From Clostridium swellfunianum (GTDB lineage: Bacteria > Bacillota > Clostridia > Clostridiales > Clostridiaceae): 64,000 nt of DNA. The stretch spans positions 1,837,243 through 1,901,242 of the forward strand of contig NZ_JAMOFV010000006.1 in assembly GCF_023656515.1 (NCBI RefSeq), given 5' to 3'. Made by a program: the position numbers and the translations under genes. This document shows, in pieces, positions 27,426-37,282 of this stretch. The notes beneath the pieces are model-generated. The model was not told the origin of the DNA, ran no database searches, and saw only the letters and a list, made by a program, of their open reading frames with translations. Numbering within the stretch: position 1 is the stretch's first letter; the number at the start of each line of letters is the position of its first letter.

Positions 27426-28883
27426 ATGAGTAACAATAGTGAAATAACAGTGATAGAGAGTAGAGAAATAGAAATTACTAATAGTGGAAGTGTACAAAGT
27501 GCAATTTCACAATATGAGAGTAACATGATGACATTTTTGCAATGTTGTGGATTGCCATCAACTAATGTGTTAGTAGACATGAGACAACGAAAAACAGTTT
27601 TAGTGAATGTAGCAAGTCCATTAGAGTTGTTAGATGAAAAGAAAAGAAGTCAAGCGTTATATTTATCAAAGTTTTTAGCAGCAGTTAGCTCTGGGTTATT
27701 TGATGCTGCTTTAAATTATTTATGGGATGAAACTGTATTACAATTAAGAGAGAGAATTGCCCAATATGATATAGAATATTTTTTCGATGTTGCAGTATCA
27801 TCGCCAGAAAGAAGAAAAAAATTAAGTGGTGTAGAAGATTTAGTAAAAATAGATGATAGTGAATTAATCTTAGCAGCAAAAGAAATTGATTTAATTTCCG
27901 ATATAGGTTATAAGCATTTAGATTATATTAAATATATGAGGAATTGGGCAAGCGCAGCACATCCAAATCAAGTTCAGATAACAGGGTTAAATTTGGTATC
28001 ATGGTTAGAAACGTGTATAAATGAGGTAATAAACTTACCAGAATCTAATGTAACAATAGAAACTAGGAAGCTATTAAGTAATATAAAGAGTAATAAGATA
28101 ACCAGTGATGATGCAAGGAAAATAGGCACATTTATGATAGATTTGCCAAAGGAAAAGCTTAGTGCTTTAGTTAACGGATTTTTTGGAATATACACAAGAT
28201 TAGATACGAATCAAGATGTTAGAGAGAATATTCATTTATTATTACCACTAGTTTGGGAAATAGTAGACTTTAACATTAAAAATGAATTTGGTATAAAATA
28301 TGCTAGATTTGAGGCAAATAATGATAGTGAACAAGCTAGTCTTGCTAGAAATTTTTTAGAAATAGTTGATGGACAACAGTATCTACCTGAACCAATAAGA
28401 GCTGCTGAAATAAAAATTGCATTAGAAAATTTGAAGTTTGCACATAATTCAGGAATGGATAATTTCTACAAAGAGCCTACTCATGCAAGACAACTGAAAA
28501 GATTAATAGGTACACATGGAGTACCTAAACAAGTTGATTATGACTACGTTACTACTATAATTGATACGTTTTTAACTAATGGTAATGGTGAATGTTGGGA
28601 TGCAGATAGCATATATAAACAATTAATAGGGGATTTTAATCAATCACAGTTAACAATAGCTGTATTGTGTTTTGAAGGTCAAAATATAGCTAGTAAGTTA
28701 CAATTTAGTTTATGTAAGAAAAAATATAAGGAATTAATTTCATTAATTGAAACAAGAATTACTTCACCAGCAGTTAAAGAATTAATAGATGAAATTAATA
28801 AGTTCAGTGGACCACTTGATAGAATGAGGGATGAAGCTAGAATGAAAAAACTATTAACCACTATTAAGCCACTTATAAGTTAA
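27426..28883 (+). CDS. Predicted HEPN-type RNase, partner of the DUF262 protein
   Basis: 485 aa, mainly helical. Residues 172-179 read RNWASAAH in the context YMRNWASAAHPN. This is an R-x6-H motif with N after R, the pattern of HEPN ribonuclease active sites (R-x4-6-H). The rest, including the region after residue 200, I do not recognise. GGAGGAAGG precedes the ATG. It follows the DUF262 gene with a 207-base spacer that may hold its own promoter. The inference is a toxin-like RNase effector controlled by DUF262. The HEPN call rests on one motif and context. Confidence 0.55.
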   Translation: MSNNSEITVIESREIEITNSGSVQSAISQYESNMMTFLQCCGLPSTNVLVDMRQRKTVLVNVASPLELLDEKKRSQALYLSKFLAAVSSGLFDAALNYLWDETVLQLRERIAQYDIEYFFDVAVSSPERRKKLSGVEDLVKIDDSELILAAKEIDLISDIGYKHLDYIKYMRNWASAAHPNQVQITGLNLVSWLETCINEVINLPESNVTIETRKLLSNIKSNKITSDDARKIGTFMIDLPKEKLSALVNGFFGIYTRLDTNQDVRENIHLLLPLVWEIVDFNIKNEFGIKYARFEANNDSEQASLARNFLEIVDGQQYLPEPIRAAEIKIALENLKFAHNSGMDNFYKEPTHARQLKRLIGTHGVPKQVDYDYVTTIIDTFLTNGNGECWDADSIYKQLIGDFNQSQLTIAVLCFEGQNIASKLQFSLCKKKYKELISLIETRITSPAVKELIDEINKFSGPLDRMRDEARMKKLLTTIKPLIS

Positions 28884-28909
28884 GTAAAAAAACCTCACTT
28901 GAGACTGAT

Positions 28910-28949
28910 ACGGAGAATCGTACCATAAGTAACGTAGACTTTTTTGCAG
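28910..28949. repeat. Dispersed imperfect repeat, copy 2
   Basis: Core GGAGAATCGTACCATAAGTA; compare 23717-23757. Confidence 0.45.
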
Positions 28950-28956
28950 TGGTGTA

Positions 28957-28991
28957 GGCAGAACCGTACGACAAATAACCTAGGTTTGTGG
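28957..28991. repeat. Dispersed imperfect repeat, copy 3
   Basis: Core GCAGAACCGTACGACAAATA followed by TAGGTTT, similar to the other two copies. Confidence 0.4.
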
Positions 28992-29112
28992 ATTACTATA
29001 TTTTCTTAGATGGTTATTAAAGTTGTAGAAAAGGTTAATTGTATATATTCCAGCATGCATGGTTAGAAAACGATTTTGAAGATAGAAAAGAAATATAATG
29101 GTATCACAAACT

Positions 29113-29140
29113 TTGGGGCAAATGCCCCTTTATTGTATTT
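29113..29140 (+). terminator. Terminator-like hairpin upstream of hsdM
   Basis: GGGGCA pairs with TGCCCC, followed by TTTATTGTATTTT. Confidence 0.65.
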
Positions 29141-29239
29141 TATATTTTCATTGATTAAGAAAAAGAAGGATAACCAATAAAGAACTCTCTATTTCTGAAA
29201 AGTAGAGTATCATAAAAGTTTAAAATAATATCGTAGTTA

Positions 29240-29260
29240 ATACCAGAAAAATGGTATAAT
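29240..29260 (+). promoter_or_regulatory. hsdM -10 region overlapped by a dyad
   Basis: TATAAT at 29255-29260; the palindrome ATACCA-N6-TGGTAT at 29240-29257 overlaps it, a plausible repressor site. No good -35 is visible. Confidence 0.45.
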
Positions 29261-29300
29261 CAAGTATACACACGCTAAAATACTTGGAGGTTATATTATT

Positions 29301-30812
29301 ATGGCAGAAAATACAACAACAATAGGTTTTGAAGATAAATTATGGCTAGCAGCAGACAAGCTTCGAGGAAGCATGGATGCATCAGAATATAAGCATGTAG
29401 TACTAGGCCTAATATTTTTAAAATATGTATCGGATTCTTTCTCAGAAAAATATGAAGAACTAGTAAAAGAAGATGAAGGCTTTGAAGAGGATAAGGATGA
29501 ATATTCAGCAGAAAACATATTTTGGGTGCCATTAGAGGCACGTTGGAATGAAATTGCGGCTTATGCTACTTCTGTAGATATAGGTAAAAAGATAGATACA
29601 GCTATGGAACTTATCGAAAAAGAGAATCCATCTCTTAAAGGTGTGTTAACAAAGAACTATTCAAGACCAGAACTTGATAAAACTAGACTAGGTGAACTGG
29701 TAACCTTATTCACTAATCTTGATATAGGTAGTGATAGAGCAAAGGAAAGAGATATGCTTGGACGTGTCTATGAATACTTCCTAAGCAAGTTTGCCAGTGC
29801 TGAAGGTAAATTAGGAGGAGAATTCTACACACCTTCCTGCGTTGTACGTACTTTAGTAGAAATGATAGAACCCTACTCAGGACGAGTATATGATCCATGC
29901 TGTGGTTCAGGCGGCATGTTCGTCCAATCGGCCACATTTGTAAAAGAGCATCAAGGTAATATCAATAATATATCCGTATATGGACAAGAAAGTAATCCTA
30001 CTACCTGGAAGCTGGCTAAAATGAATTTGGCACTTAGACAAATAGAAGCAGACCTTGGAACTCATAATGCTGATACATTCCATGAGGATTTGCATAAAAC
30101 CTTAAAGGCTAACTATATATTGGCTAATCCACCATTTAACATATCTGATTGGGGCGGAGAAAAAATACAAGAGGATGTTAGATGGAAGTATGGTGTGCCC
30201 CCAACAGGTAACGCCAATTACGCTTGGCTGCAGCATATGGTACATCATTTAGCTCCTAATGGAGTTATGGGGTCAGTACTTGCAAATGGTTCATTAAGTT
30301 CCAATACATCCAATGAAGGTGTAATAAGAGCAGCTATGGTTAAGGATGATATAGTTGACTGTATCGTAGCAATGCCAGGACAATTATTCTATTCTACAGG
30401 CATACCAGTATCACTTTGGATACTGCGTAAAAGTAAGGAAGAAAACGCTAGGGGCAAAGTATTATTCATAGATGCTAGAAATCTAGGTCATATGGTAGAT
30501 AGAAGAGTTAAAGATCTAGATGCAGAAGATATAAAAAAGATAGTCGACACCTATCATAATTGGAAAAATGATAATGTATATGAGGATATAAAAGGTTTTT
30601 GCAAATCTACAAGTATAGATGAAATAGATGAACATGGGTATGTATTGACTCCTGGAAGATATGTTGGAATAGAAGATACTGAAGATGATGGAGTACCCTT
30701 TGAGGAGAAAATGGAGTCCTTGACAAGCGAGCTTAGTGAGTTGTTTGCTAAATCCAAACGCTTAGAGGAGGAGATTAGGAAAAGTCTAGGAGGAATTGGA
30801 TATGGGTTCTAG
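29301..30812 (+). CDS. hsdM: Type I restriction-modification system, methyltransferase subunit
   Basis: 503 aa. An N-terminal helical HsdM domain, then the SAM-binding motif [10 protein letters not shown] at about residue 198 and the catalytic N6-adenine motif NPPFN at about 276. Together with HsdS it methylates one adenine per strand of a bipartite site. GGAGG precedes the ATG. It overlaps hsdS by 11 bases. The order M-S-R on one strand with short gaps indicates one operon. No disruption is seen. Confidence 0.95.
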   Translation: MAENTTTIGFEDKLWLAADKLRGSMDASEYKHVVLGLIFLKYVSDSFSEKYEELVKEDEGFEEDKDEYSAENIFWVPLEARWNEIAAYATSVDIGKKIDTAMELIEKENPSLKGVLTKNYSRPELDKTRLGELVTLFTNLDIGSDRAKERDMLGRVYEYFLSKFASAEGKLGGEFYTPSCVVRTLVEMIEPYSGRVYDPCCGSGGMFVQSATFVKEHQGNINNISVYGQESNPTTWKLAKMNLALRQIEADLGTHNADTFHEDLHKTLKANYILANPPFNISDWGGEKIQEDVRWKYGVPPTGNANYAWLQHMVHHLAPNGVMGSVLANGSLSSNTSNEGVIRAAMVKDDIVDCIVAMPGQLFYSTGIPVSLWILRKSKEENARGKVLFIDARNLGHMVDRRVKDLDAEDIKKIVDTYHNWKNDNVYEDIKGFCKSTSIDEIDEHGYVLTPGRYVGIEDTEDDGVPFEEKMESLTSELSELFAKSKRLEEEIRKSLGGIGYGF

Positions 30813-32070
30813 TGCTTGGGAGGAAGTAAAACTTGGTGATATTGTAGAGAGTGTGTCTATTAAGCATAAATTTAATAAAGATAAAATTGTTTTAATTAAT
30901 ACTTCAGATGTATTAGAGGGAAAAGTTTTAAATCATACTTATGTCGATAATAAAGATCTGAAAGGTCAGTTTAAAAAAAGCTTTCAAAAGGGGGATATTT
31001 TATATAGTGAAATAAGACCTCAAAATAAAAGATTTGCCTATATTAATTTTGATGCAGAAGATTATGTTGCTTCTACAAAGCTAATGGTTTTAAGGAAAAG
31101 TAGTAAAAATGTAAACACAGAATTTTTATTTCAGTTACTAAAAGGTGAAGATACTATTAATAGACTTCAAATTTTAGCAGAAACTAGGTCAGGGACATTT
31201 CCACAAATAACCTATACTGAATTAGCTAGTTTAAAAATAATGTTACCACCAATAGAAGAACAAGAATCAATTGCTAAGATATTATCTGATTTAGATGCTA
31301 AAATAGAAGTAAATAATAAGATAAATGATAATTTAGTAGAGCTTGCAACTACATTATATACATCGTGGTTTGTAAAATTTGAACCTTTTTTTGAGAGTGA
31401 GTTTATAGACACAGAATATGGGTTAATACCTAGAGAATTGAAGATAAAGAAAGTTGAAGAATTACAACCTAAATTGGAAACTGGAAAGCGACCTAAAGGA
31501 GGAGTTAGTGGATTTGATACAGGTATGCCAAGTGTTGGCGCAGAAAGTATCAAGGGAATAGGATATTTTGATTATTCCAAAACTAAATATGTTCCAGTAG
31601 ATTACGCAGTAAATATGACAAGAGGAATAGTTTCAGGGTACGAACTCCTTATTTATAAAGATGGAGGGAAACCGGGATATTTCATGCCTAATTTTTCAAT
31701 GTTTGGCGAGGGTTTTCCATATGATTCGTTTGTATTGAATGAACATGTATTCTTGCTAGATTTTGGAGATAAGGCATTCAATATGTTTTCATATTTTCAT
31801 TTTCAGTCTGAGTATATAAGACATTTATTACATACAGCAGGTTGTAAGGCAGCAATACCAGGAATTAACCAGAAAGATATATTAAGTCTCTATATATTTT
31901 CAAAAGACAATCCTAAGGTTAAAGAATTTTGTGCCATAGCATCGCCTATGATAACTACTATATTAAAAAACTCTAAACAAAACAGAACGTTGTCTCAATT
32001 GAGAGATACGTTGTTACTTAAGCTAATGTCGGGAGAAATAGACCTAAGCAATCTAGAAATAAACTTATAA
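30802..32070 (+). CDS. hsdS: Type I restriction-modification system, specificity subunit
   Basis: About 422 aa with two target-recognition domains. Each half ends in the coiled-coil spacer typical of HsdS ([20 protein letters not shown] around residues 150-170; a second helical segment closes the protein). The ATG at 30802 lies 8 bases after AGGAGG inside the end of hsdM. The recognition sequence cannot be read from the protein. The two halves differ in sequence, as expected for an asymmetric bipartite site. Confidence 0.9.
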   Translation: MGSSAWEEVKLGDIVESVSIKHKFNKDKIVLINTSDVLEGKVLNHTYVDNKDLKGQFKKSFQKGDILYSEIRPQNKRFAYINFDAEDYVASTKLMVLRKSSKNVNTEFLFQLLKGEDTINRLQILAETRSGTFPQITYTELASLKIMLPPIEEQESIAKILSDLDAKIEVNNKINDNLVELATTLYTSWFVKFEPFFESEFIDTEYGLIPRELKIKKVEELQPKLETGKRPKGGVSGFDTGMPSVGAESIKGIGYFDYSKTKYVPVDYAVNMTRGIVSGYELLIYKDGGKPGYFMPNFSMFGEGFPYDSFVLNEHVFLLDFGDKAFNMFSYFHFQSEYIRHLLHTAGCKAAIPGINQKDILSLYIFSKDNPKVKEFCAIASPMITTILKNSKQNRTLSQLRDTLLLKLMSGEIDLSNLEINL

Positions 32071-32086
32071 AAGTGAGGTGATACCA

Positions 32087-35000
32087 ATGCCATTTACGGA
32101 AGACACCTTGGAAAAAGCAATAATAGAGCAGTTTGAGTCTTTAGAGTATGAATATATATATGGTCCTGATATTGAGCGGGACCACAGCGAGGTTATCCTT
32201 AAGGATTACTTCTTTGAGAATGTAGCTCGTATTAATAAAGGAATAACAGAGGATATACTTGAAGAATCTTATAAACAGGTAAGAAGCTTAGGTCTTATTA
32301 AGCTGGCAGAAATTAATGAAGCCTTTCATAAGTTGTTGGTTGAAGGAGTACTTATACCTTATAAAAAGAATGATGAACCAAAAACCTTTCAAGTTAAGCT
32401 TATAGACTTTGAAAATGTTAAAGTTAATGATTTTAAGGTAGTAAATCAATATACTATCAAGGAATTTAAGACAAAAAGACCTGACATAATTATATATGTT
32501 AATGGTATCCCTTTAGTTGTGTTTGAACTTAAGAATGCAATGAAGGATGATACTACTATAGAGAATGCTTATAATCAGATAAAGAACTATCAGTTGGATA
32601 TACCTTCATTGTTTCACTATAATGCCTTTAATGTAATATCAGATGGAGTAACTGCAAGCATGGGAACTATTTCAGCTGATTTTACTAGATATATGGTATG
32701 GAAATCTAGAGAGGGAGAGGCACCAAAAGGTGATTTTAATCCTATAGATGTTCTACTTGAAGGTGTATTTAGAAAAGATAGATTACTGGATATTATTAGA
32801 AACTATATTGTTTTTCAAGATGTTAAGGGCAATACCGTAAAGATTGTGGCTGGTTACCATCAATATTTTGCTGTAACTAAGGCAGTTAATAGAACAAAGG
32901 AAGCCTTAGCTAACAAGGATAAAAAGGTAGGGGTTGTTTGGCATACCCAAGGAAGTGGCAAGAGCTTTTCTATGGTATTTTATACAGGATTGATTGTAAC
33001 AGATCCAAAATTAAATAATCCTACAGTTGTAGTATTAACTGATAGAAATGATTTGGATAATCAATTATATTCTACCTTTGCAGCTTGCTCAAAGCTGCTA
33101 CTTAGGCAAGAACCTAAGCAAGCTAAGGATAGGGAACACCTGAAAGAGCTATTAAGAGTAAATGCTGGAGGCGTCGTATTTACTACTATTCAGAAGTTTG
33201 ATGAAAATCCAGATGTGTTATCTGAAAGAAGCAATATCATATTTATTGCAGATGAGGCTCATCGTTCCCAATATGGCTTAGAAGCTAAGTTTGACAGGAC
33301 TACAGGGGAATGGAAGTATGGGTATGCTAAAAATATGAGGGATGCTCTTCCTAATGCTACTTTTATAGGCTTTACAGGGACGCCAATTGATTTTAATGAT
33401 AAATCTACAAGAGAAATATTTGGAGATTATATTGATATATATGATATGACACAGGCAGTTGAGGATGGTGCTACAGTACCTATTTACTATGAAAATAGAA
33501 CTGCTAGGTTAAAGCTTGATGAAGAAGTTTTAGAACAGATAGATACTGAGTACTCTAAAATAGCTGAGGAAACCACACAGTATGTTATAGATAAATCTAA
33601 ACAGGACTTATCTAAAATAGAAACTATAATAGGCTCTAAGCAAAGACTTGAAATGCTTGCCAGTGATATAATAAAGCATTATGAAGAACGACAATATGTG
33701 CTTACAGGGAAAGCTATGATTGTGTGTATGAGCAGAAAGATAGCTATAAATCTATATAAAGAGATACTAAATCTAAGGCCAGACTGGACTAATAAAGTAA
33801 AGGTAGTTCTTACTGAAAGCAATCAAGATGATGAAGCTTGGCATGATATTATAGGCAACAAGGACTATAGAAAAAATTTAGCTATTGAATTCAAGGATGA
33901 GAAAAGTGAAATGAAGATAGCTATCGTAGTGGATATGTGGCTAACTGGCTTTGATGTTCCCTCCATGGCTACAATGTATGTAGACAAACCTATGAAGGGT
34001 CACAGCCTAATGCAGGCAATTGCTAGAGTAAATAGAGTATATAAAGATAAAGAAGCAGGCCTTGTTGTTGACTATATAGGCATGGCAGCAGAGCTTAAAA
34101 ATGCATTAAATGAATACACTAATAGGGATAAAGACAAAATACCTGATGTAAGCAAGGCATTAAATATAGCATTAGAAAAGTTAGAGATAATGAAAGATTT
34201 CTTCTACGGCTTTGATTATAAAGCTTTCTTTGGAGATTCAGAAAAGGGTAGATTAGATGTACTTTTAAAAGGTATTAACTATGTACTAGGCTTTGATGAA
34301 GAAGATTCTAAGCTATTTATTAGGGAAGCAACAGCTCTTAGCCAAGCTGAAACATTGTGTAGAGCTTTGCTTAATGAAGAGCAAAAGAAAGAGATAGAAT
34401 ACTTCAAAGGAGTAAAAGCAGGTGTTTGCAAGGTTGCCAACAGAGGTAAGCTTACGGCTAATGAGGTTAATGCAAGAATAGAAGTAATAATAGAGCAAGC
34501 TATTCAGCAAGAAGGAGTATTTAATATATTTGCAGCTACTAATCAAGCTAATCCTGAAATATCAATACTTTCTGAGGAATATATGAATAGCATCAAAAAT
34601 ATGAAGCATAAAAATATAGCTGCTGAACTCCTTAGAAAGCTGCTTAATGGCAACATAAGAGTATTTCAAAGAAGCAATGTGGTTAAATCAGAGCTATTCT
34701 CGAAGAAACTTAAGGAACTTATGAAGAAATATAATAACAGAATGATTACAAGTGCTGAAGTAATAGAAGAATTACTAAATCTATCTAAAGACATAGTAAC
34801 CGCTGTAAAAGAAGGGGAAGAAAAAGGTTTATCAACAGAAGAATATGCTTTCTATGAAGCATTGGTAGCTGATCCTAAAGTACTAGAAGAAATGCAAGAT
34901 GCAACCTTAATTGCAATGGCTCATGAATTAACTGATATGGTAAGGAAGAATAAGACTATAGATTGGGATAGGAAGGAGTCAGCAAGAGCTGCCATGAGAA

Positions 35001-35107
35001 GGCTGGTTAAGAGACTACTTAGAAAATACAAATATCCTCCTGAAAAAGCAGATGGCGCTGTGAATATAGTTATAAAGCAAGCAGAGCTTATGAGCGCAGC
35101 AGTATAA
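32087..35107 (+). CDS. hsdR: Type I restriction-modification system, motor/endonuclease subunit
   Basis: About 1006 aa. The PD-(D/E)xK nuclease part is visible as RPDIIIYVNG then VVFELKNA near residue 145. The SF2 translocase follows: TQGSGKS near 286, DEAHR near 387, FTGTP, MWLTGFDVP and QAIARVNR. A C-terminal helical region completes the usual length. It cleaves unmethylated DNA after ATP-driven translocation, in complex with HsdM and HsdS. The ATG at 32087 follows GTGAGGTG. Confidence 0.95.
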   Translation: MPFTEDTLEKAIIEQFESLEYEYIYGPDIERDHSEVILKDYFFENVARINKGITEDILEESYKQVRSLGLIKLAEINEAFHKLLVEGVLIPYKKNDEPKTFQVKLIDFENVKVNDFKVVNQYTIKEFKTKRPDIIIYVNGIPLVVFELKNAMKDDTTIENAYNQIKNYQLDIPSLFHYNAFNVISDGVTASMGTISADFTRYMVWKSREGEAPKGDFNPIDVLLEGVFRKDRLLDIIRNYIVFQDVKGNTVKIVAGYHQYFAVTKAVNRTKEALANKDKKVGVVWHTQGSGKSFSMVFYTGLIVTDPKLNNPTVVVLTDRNDLDNQLYSTFAACSKLLLRQEPKQAKDREHLKELLRVNAGGVVFTTIQKFDENPDVLSERSNIIFIADEAHRSQYGLEAKFDRTTGEWKYGYAKNMRDALPNATFIGFTGTPIDFNDKSTREIFGDYIDIYDMTQAVEDGATVPIYYENRTARLKLDEEVLEQIDTEYSKIAEETTQYVIDKSKQDLSKIETIIGSKQRLEMLASDIIKHYEERQYVLTGKAMIVCMSRKIAINLYKEILNLRPDWTNKVKVVLTESNQDDEAWHDIIGNKDYRKNLAIEFKDEKSEMKIAIVVDMWLTGFDVPSMATMYVDKPMKGHSLMQAIARVNRVYKDKEAGLVVDYIGMAAELKNALNEYTNRDKDKIPDVSKALNIALEKLEIMKDFFYGFDYKAFFGDSEKGRLDVLLKGINYVLGFDEEDSKLFIREATALSQAETLCRALLNEEQKKEIEYFKGVKAGVCKVANRGKLTANEVNARIEVIIEQAIQQEGVFNIFAATNQANPEISILSEEYMNSIKNMKHKNIAAELLRKLLNGNIRVFQRSNVVKSELFSKKLKELMKKYNNRMITSAEVIEELLNLSKDIVTAVKEGEEKGLSTEEYAFYEALVADPKVLEEMQDATLIAMAHELTDMVRKNKTIDWDRKESARAAMRRLVKRLLRKYKYPPEKADGAVNIVIKQAELMSAAV

Positions 35108-35175
35108 AAATTTAAGGACTATAGCTATATTTATAAATTCAATTTCACATTTTAATTATTGAGGTGAATAAATAA

Positions 35176-35397
35176 ATGTCAGACATAAAATTTGAAATAA
35201 AAGAAACTACAGGAGTCCTTTCAGAATCAGCTAAGGGGTGGAAGAAAGAATTAAATCTAATAAGTTGGAATGATAAAGAGGCTAAGTATGATATTAGGGA
35301 CTGGGATACGGAACATAAGAAGATGGGAAAGGGTGTTACTTTATCTGTTGAGGAATTGAAGAAGCTAAAAGATATTCTTGATGAAATGGAGCTATAA
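35176..35397 (+). CDS. PC4/YdbC-family ssDNA-binding protein
   Basis: 73 aa. The pattern KFEIKETTGVLSESAKGWKKELNLISWN, then KYDIRDWDTEHKKMGKGVTL and a C-terminal helix, matches the YdbC-type bacterial PC4 family, whose characterised member binds single-stranded DNA as a dimer. GAGGTG precedes the ATG. It lies 68 bases after hsdR and ahead of a terminator, so it may be cotranscribed with the restriction system. Confidence 0.8.
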   Translation: MSDIKFEIKETTGVLSESAKGWKKELNLISWNDKEAKYDIRDWDTEHKKMGKGVTLSVEELKKLKDILDEMEL

Positions 35398-35407
35398 GCT
35401 TCTAATG

Positions 35408-35441
35408 TAAAAACACTAGAATTAATTTCTGGTGTTTTTCA
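35408..35441 (+). terminator. Terminator after the PC4-like gene
   Basis: AAAAACACTAGAA pairs with TTCTGGTGTTTTT (one mismatch). Confidence 0.8.
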
Positions 35442-35514
35442 TATTTAATTAGAGAAATAAGAGGTGAAAAATGTTTTTTATAGAATAATGTATTAAGAAA
35501 GGGGTGGAAAATAA

Positions 35515-35895
35515 ATGGATCTAATTTATAGTACTATTAATTTTTATGATAAATTAGTAAGAAGATATAGGGAGTATTTAAAACCTGATATTATTTCAGT
35601 AGTAATGATTCAATCAAAAGATCAGGTTTATTTAGAAACAACAGAAATAGAAATTCTTGAAGATGGCTTAGAAAAACAAACCACAAAAAGAATAGACTTA
35701 GGTTTTATAACAGATGGAGAAGATTTTGAAAGTGAAGAATTATTCTTTAATCCTAAAGATCCTATAGAAAAAAATGTTAGGAAGTTTATTAATGAACTTT
35801 CACCTTATTCCATTATTAATACAACTGATTTATTTCATGAAGAAGCTTGTGGAAAAATAAATAGAAAATATAATACTTTTGGGGTAAATATGTAA
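35515..35895 (+). CDS. Hypothetical protein, 126 aa
   Basis: Not recognised. An acidic, soluble protein with alternating beta-like and charged stretches (SVVMIQSKDQVYLETTEIEI) and no signal or membrane helix. AAAGGGGTGG precedes the ATG. The predicted zinc metallopeptidase gene follows after 59 bases on the same strand, so the two may form a pair in which this small protein is a partner or inhibitor. That link is inference from position alone. Confidence 0.6.
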   Translation: MDLIYSTINFYDKLVRRYREYLKPDIISVVMIQSKDQVYLETTEIEILEDGLEKQTTKRIDLGFITDGEDFESEELFFNPKDPIEKNVRKFINELSPYSIINTTDLFHEEACGKINRKYNTFGVNM

Positions 35896-35954
35896 TTGGA
35901 AAATAGTATCATCTTAAAAAGTAATGATTATTTTGAAATAAGGTAGTGGGTAAT

Positions 35955-37091
35955 ATGGGGCACATAGAAAACTATTCTGCTTTTTATAAATGGATAGAGG
36001 GTACAAATATAGATCCGCAAAGAGAAATTCCATGTATTAGATTTCTGTGGGAGAATGGACTAAGTAGTTCAATTGAAACATATGTGGCTGATATTAATGT
36101 ACCAGGACCAACTAGTCTTTATGGTATTCCAGTAAATAGGGCAGCAAGAACTACAAAGGATAATCTTGAAAAAATCAAGAAAAGCGCAGGTAAAAGAGAA
36201 ATAGATGCAGACAGGGTATGGAATGATTATAAAAATATAAAAGATATTATGGTAAGGTTAGATTATGAAAGAATGCCGGCAGATGCAATAGCATTTTATC
36301 GGCCATTTCATTTTGAACCTTTTGATGAATGGGGAATATACATCTATATTGATAAACTTCTAGAGTACTGTAGAAATATTGTAAACCGTCTTGGTAACTC
36401 ATTATTTCTATTTTCTGACTTAAGGGATGTTATGTCATTTGTTTTGTTTGAAATCTTTCATCACGAATTTTTTCATCATATTGTTGAAAGTGCAGCAACT
36501 ACAATTGAGATTATAACTGCTAATTCAAGAGAAGAGGCAGTTCCATATTACATTGATTATTTAAGAAAAAAGTATCATACAGGGACGGCTATTGGAAAAC
36601 ATCCGGATGACCCAATTGAAGAAGCCTTAGCCAATGCCTATGCATACAATTCTTTCTCATTTATATCGAGAGTTAAGTTTGGGTATAAAAGTGTAGCAGT
36701 TAATGCATACCAAAAAGTTATTAAAAAAGTGTGGAAAAATGAGCCGAATGGATATTGTTATGCTGAGAAGTATATTGATTCTGGATACAAAAATGGGAGT
36801 ACTTTGTTATTATCGCAGATACTTTATGATTTAAACTATATGACTCCAGAAACTATAGGACTAATAGCCCAGAGTGTTCTTCTTAAAGGGCACAGCGCAT
36901 TTATGGAAAAAGCCAATATACCTGTGTATTTAGTAGGTAGTGAAGCTATATTATCTGAGTTTTACAACTTAATTCCAGCGCCAAATGAAACCTATACAAC
37001 ACTCTTTATGGCACGTGAAGATGTAGATATTGATAAAAGACTTCAGGAGATAAAAAGAATTAATTCTAAGAATAAACAAAATAAGAGTTAA
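35955..37091 (+). CDS. Predicted HExxH zinc metallopeptidase, unknown family
   Basis: About 378 aa, no signal peptide. HHEFFHHIVE gives an HEFFH zinc motif at residues 170-174, followed at 222-223 by EEALANAYA, a plausible third ligand as in gluzincins. The N-terminal 110 residues and C-terminal third are not recognised. The ATG at 35955 follows AGGTAGTGGG; a GTG at 35946 overlaps that site. It sits between a restriction system and plasmid-like genes. Intact motif geometry suggests an active intracellular peptidase, substrate unknown. Confidence 0.6.
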   Translation: MGHIENYSAFYKWIEGTNIDPQREIPCIRFLWENGLSSSIETYVADINVPGPTSLYGIPVNRAARTTKDNLEKIKKSAGKREIDADRVWNDYKNIKDIMVRLDYERMPADAIAFYRPFHFEPFDEWGIYIYIDKLLEYCRNIVNRLGNSLFLFSDLRDVMSFVLFEIFHHEFFHHIVESAATTIEIITANSREEAVPYYIDYLRKKYHTGTAIGKHPDDPIEEALANAYAYNSFSFISRVKFGYKSVAVNAYQKVIKKVWKNEPNGYCYAEKYIDSGYKNGSTLLLSQILYDLNYMTPETIGLIAQSVLLKGHSAFMEKANIPVYLVGSEAILSEFYNLIPAPNETYTTLFMAREDVDIDKRLQEIKRINSKNKQNKS

Positions 37092-37096
37092 ATTAT

Positions 37097-37234
37097 ATGA
37101 AAAGTTACCTTATTAAAATTAAAGCTGCATTAAAGCATGTTAAGCATATGTTTTATTATAAGTCAGTCATTACATTTAATTGCACTAAACATGGATTTAG
37201 TAAAAAAATTTATAAAAAAACAGTGACTATATAA
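37097..37234 (+). CDS. Possible 45-aa basic peptide
   Basis: Open frame with ATG 5 bases after the metallopeptidase stop. Lysine/histidine-rich product (KIKAALKHVKHMFYYK). The ribosome site (AAGAGTT) is poor. It could be chance coding. Confidence 0.25.
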   Translation: MKSYLIKIKAALKHVKHMFYYKSVITFNCTKHGFSKKIYKKTVTI

Positions 37235-37282
37235 ATATTTAATATCAGTGAAAATAAAATATTTGGGATAGGGAGTTGAAAT

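Larger units (their letters stand above)
28884..29300. other. Noncoding gap before the type I RM operon
   Basis: 417 bp without a gene. It holds two copies of the dispersed repeat (28910-28949 and 28957-28991), a terminator-like hairpin (29113-29140) and the hsdM promoter. Confidence 0.6.

Noticed and set aside
27270-27580. Minus-strand hydrophobic reading frames across the start of the HEPN-like gene
   Set aside because: Low-complexity shadows of the plus-strand gene, no ribosome site.
28910-28991. CRISPR-like pair of repeats
   Set aside because: Only two diverged copies with a short gap and no array or cas genes.
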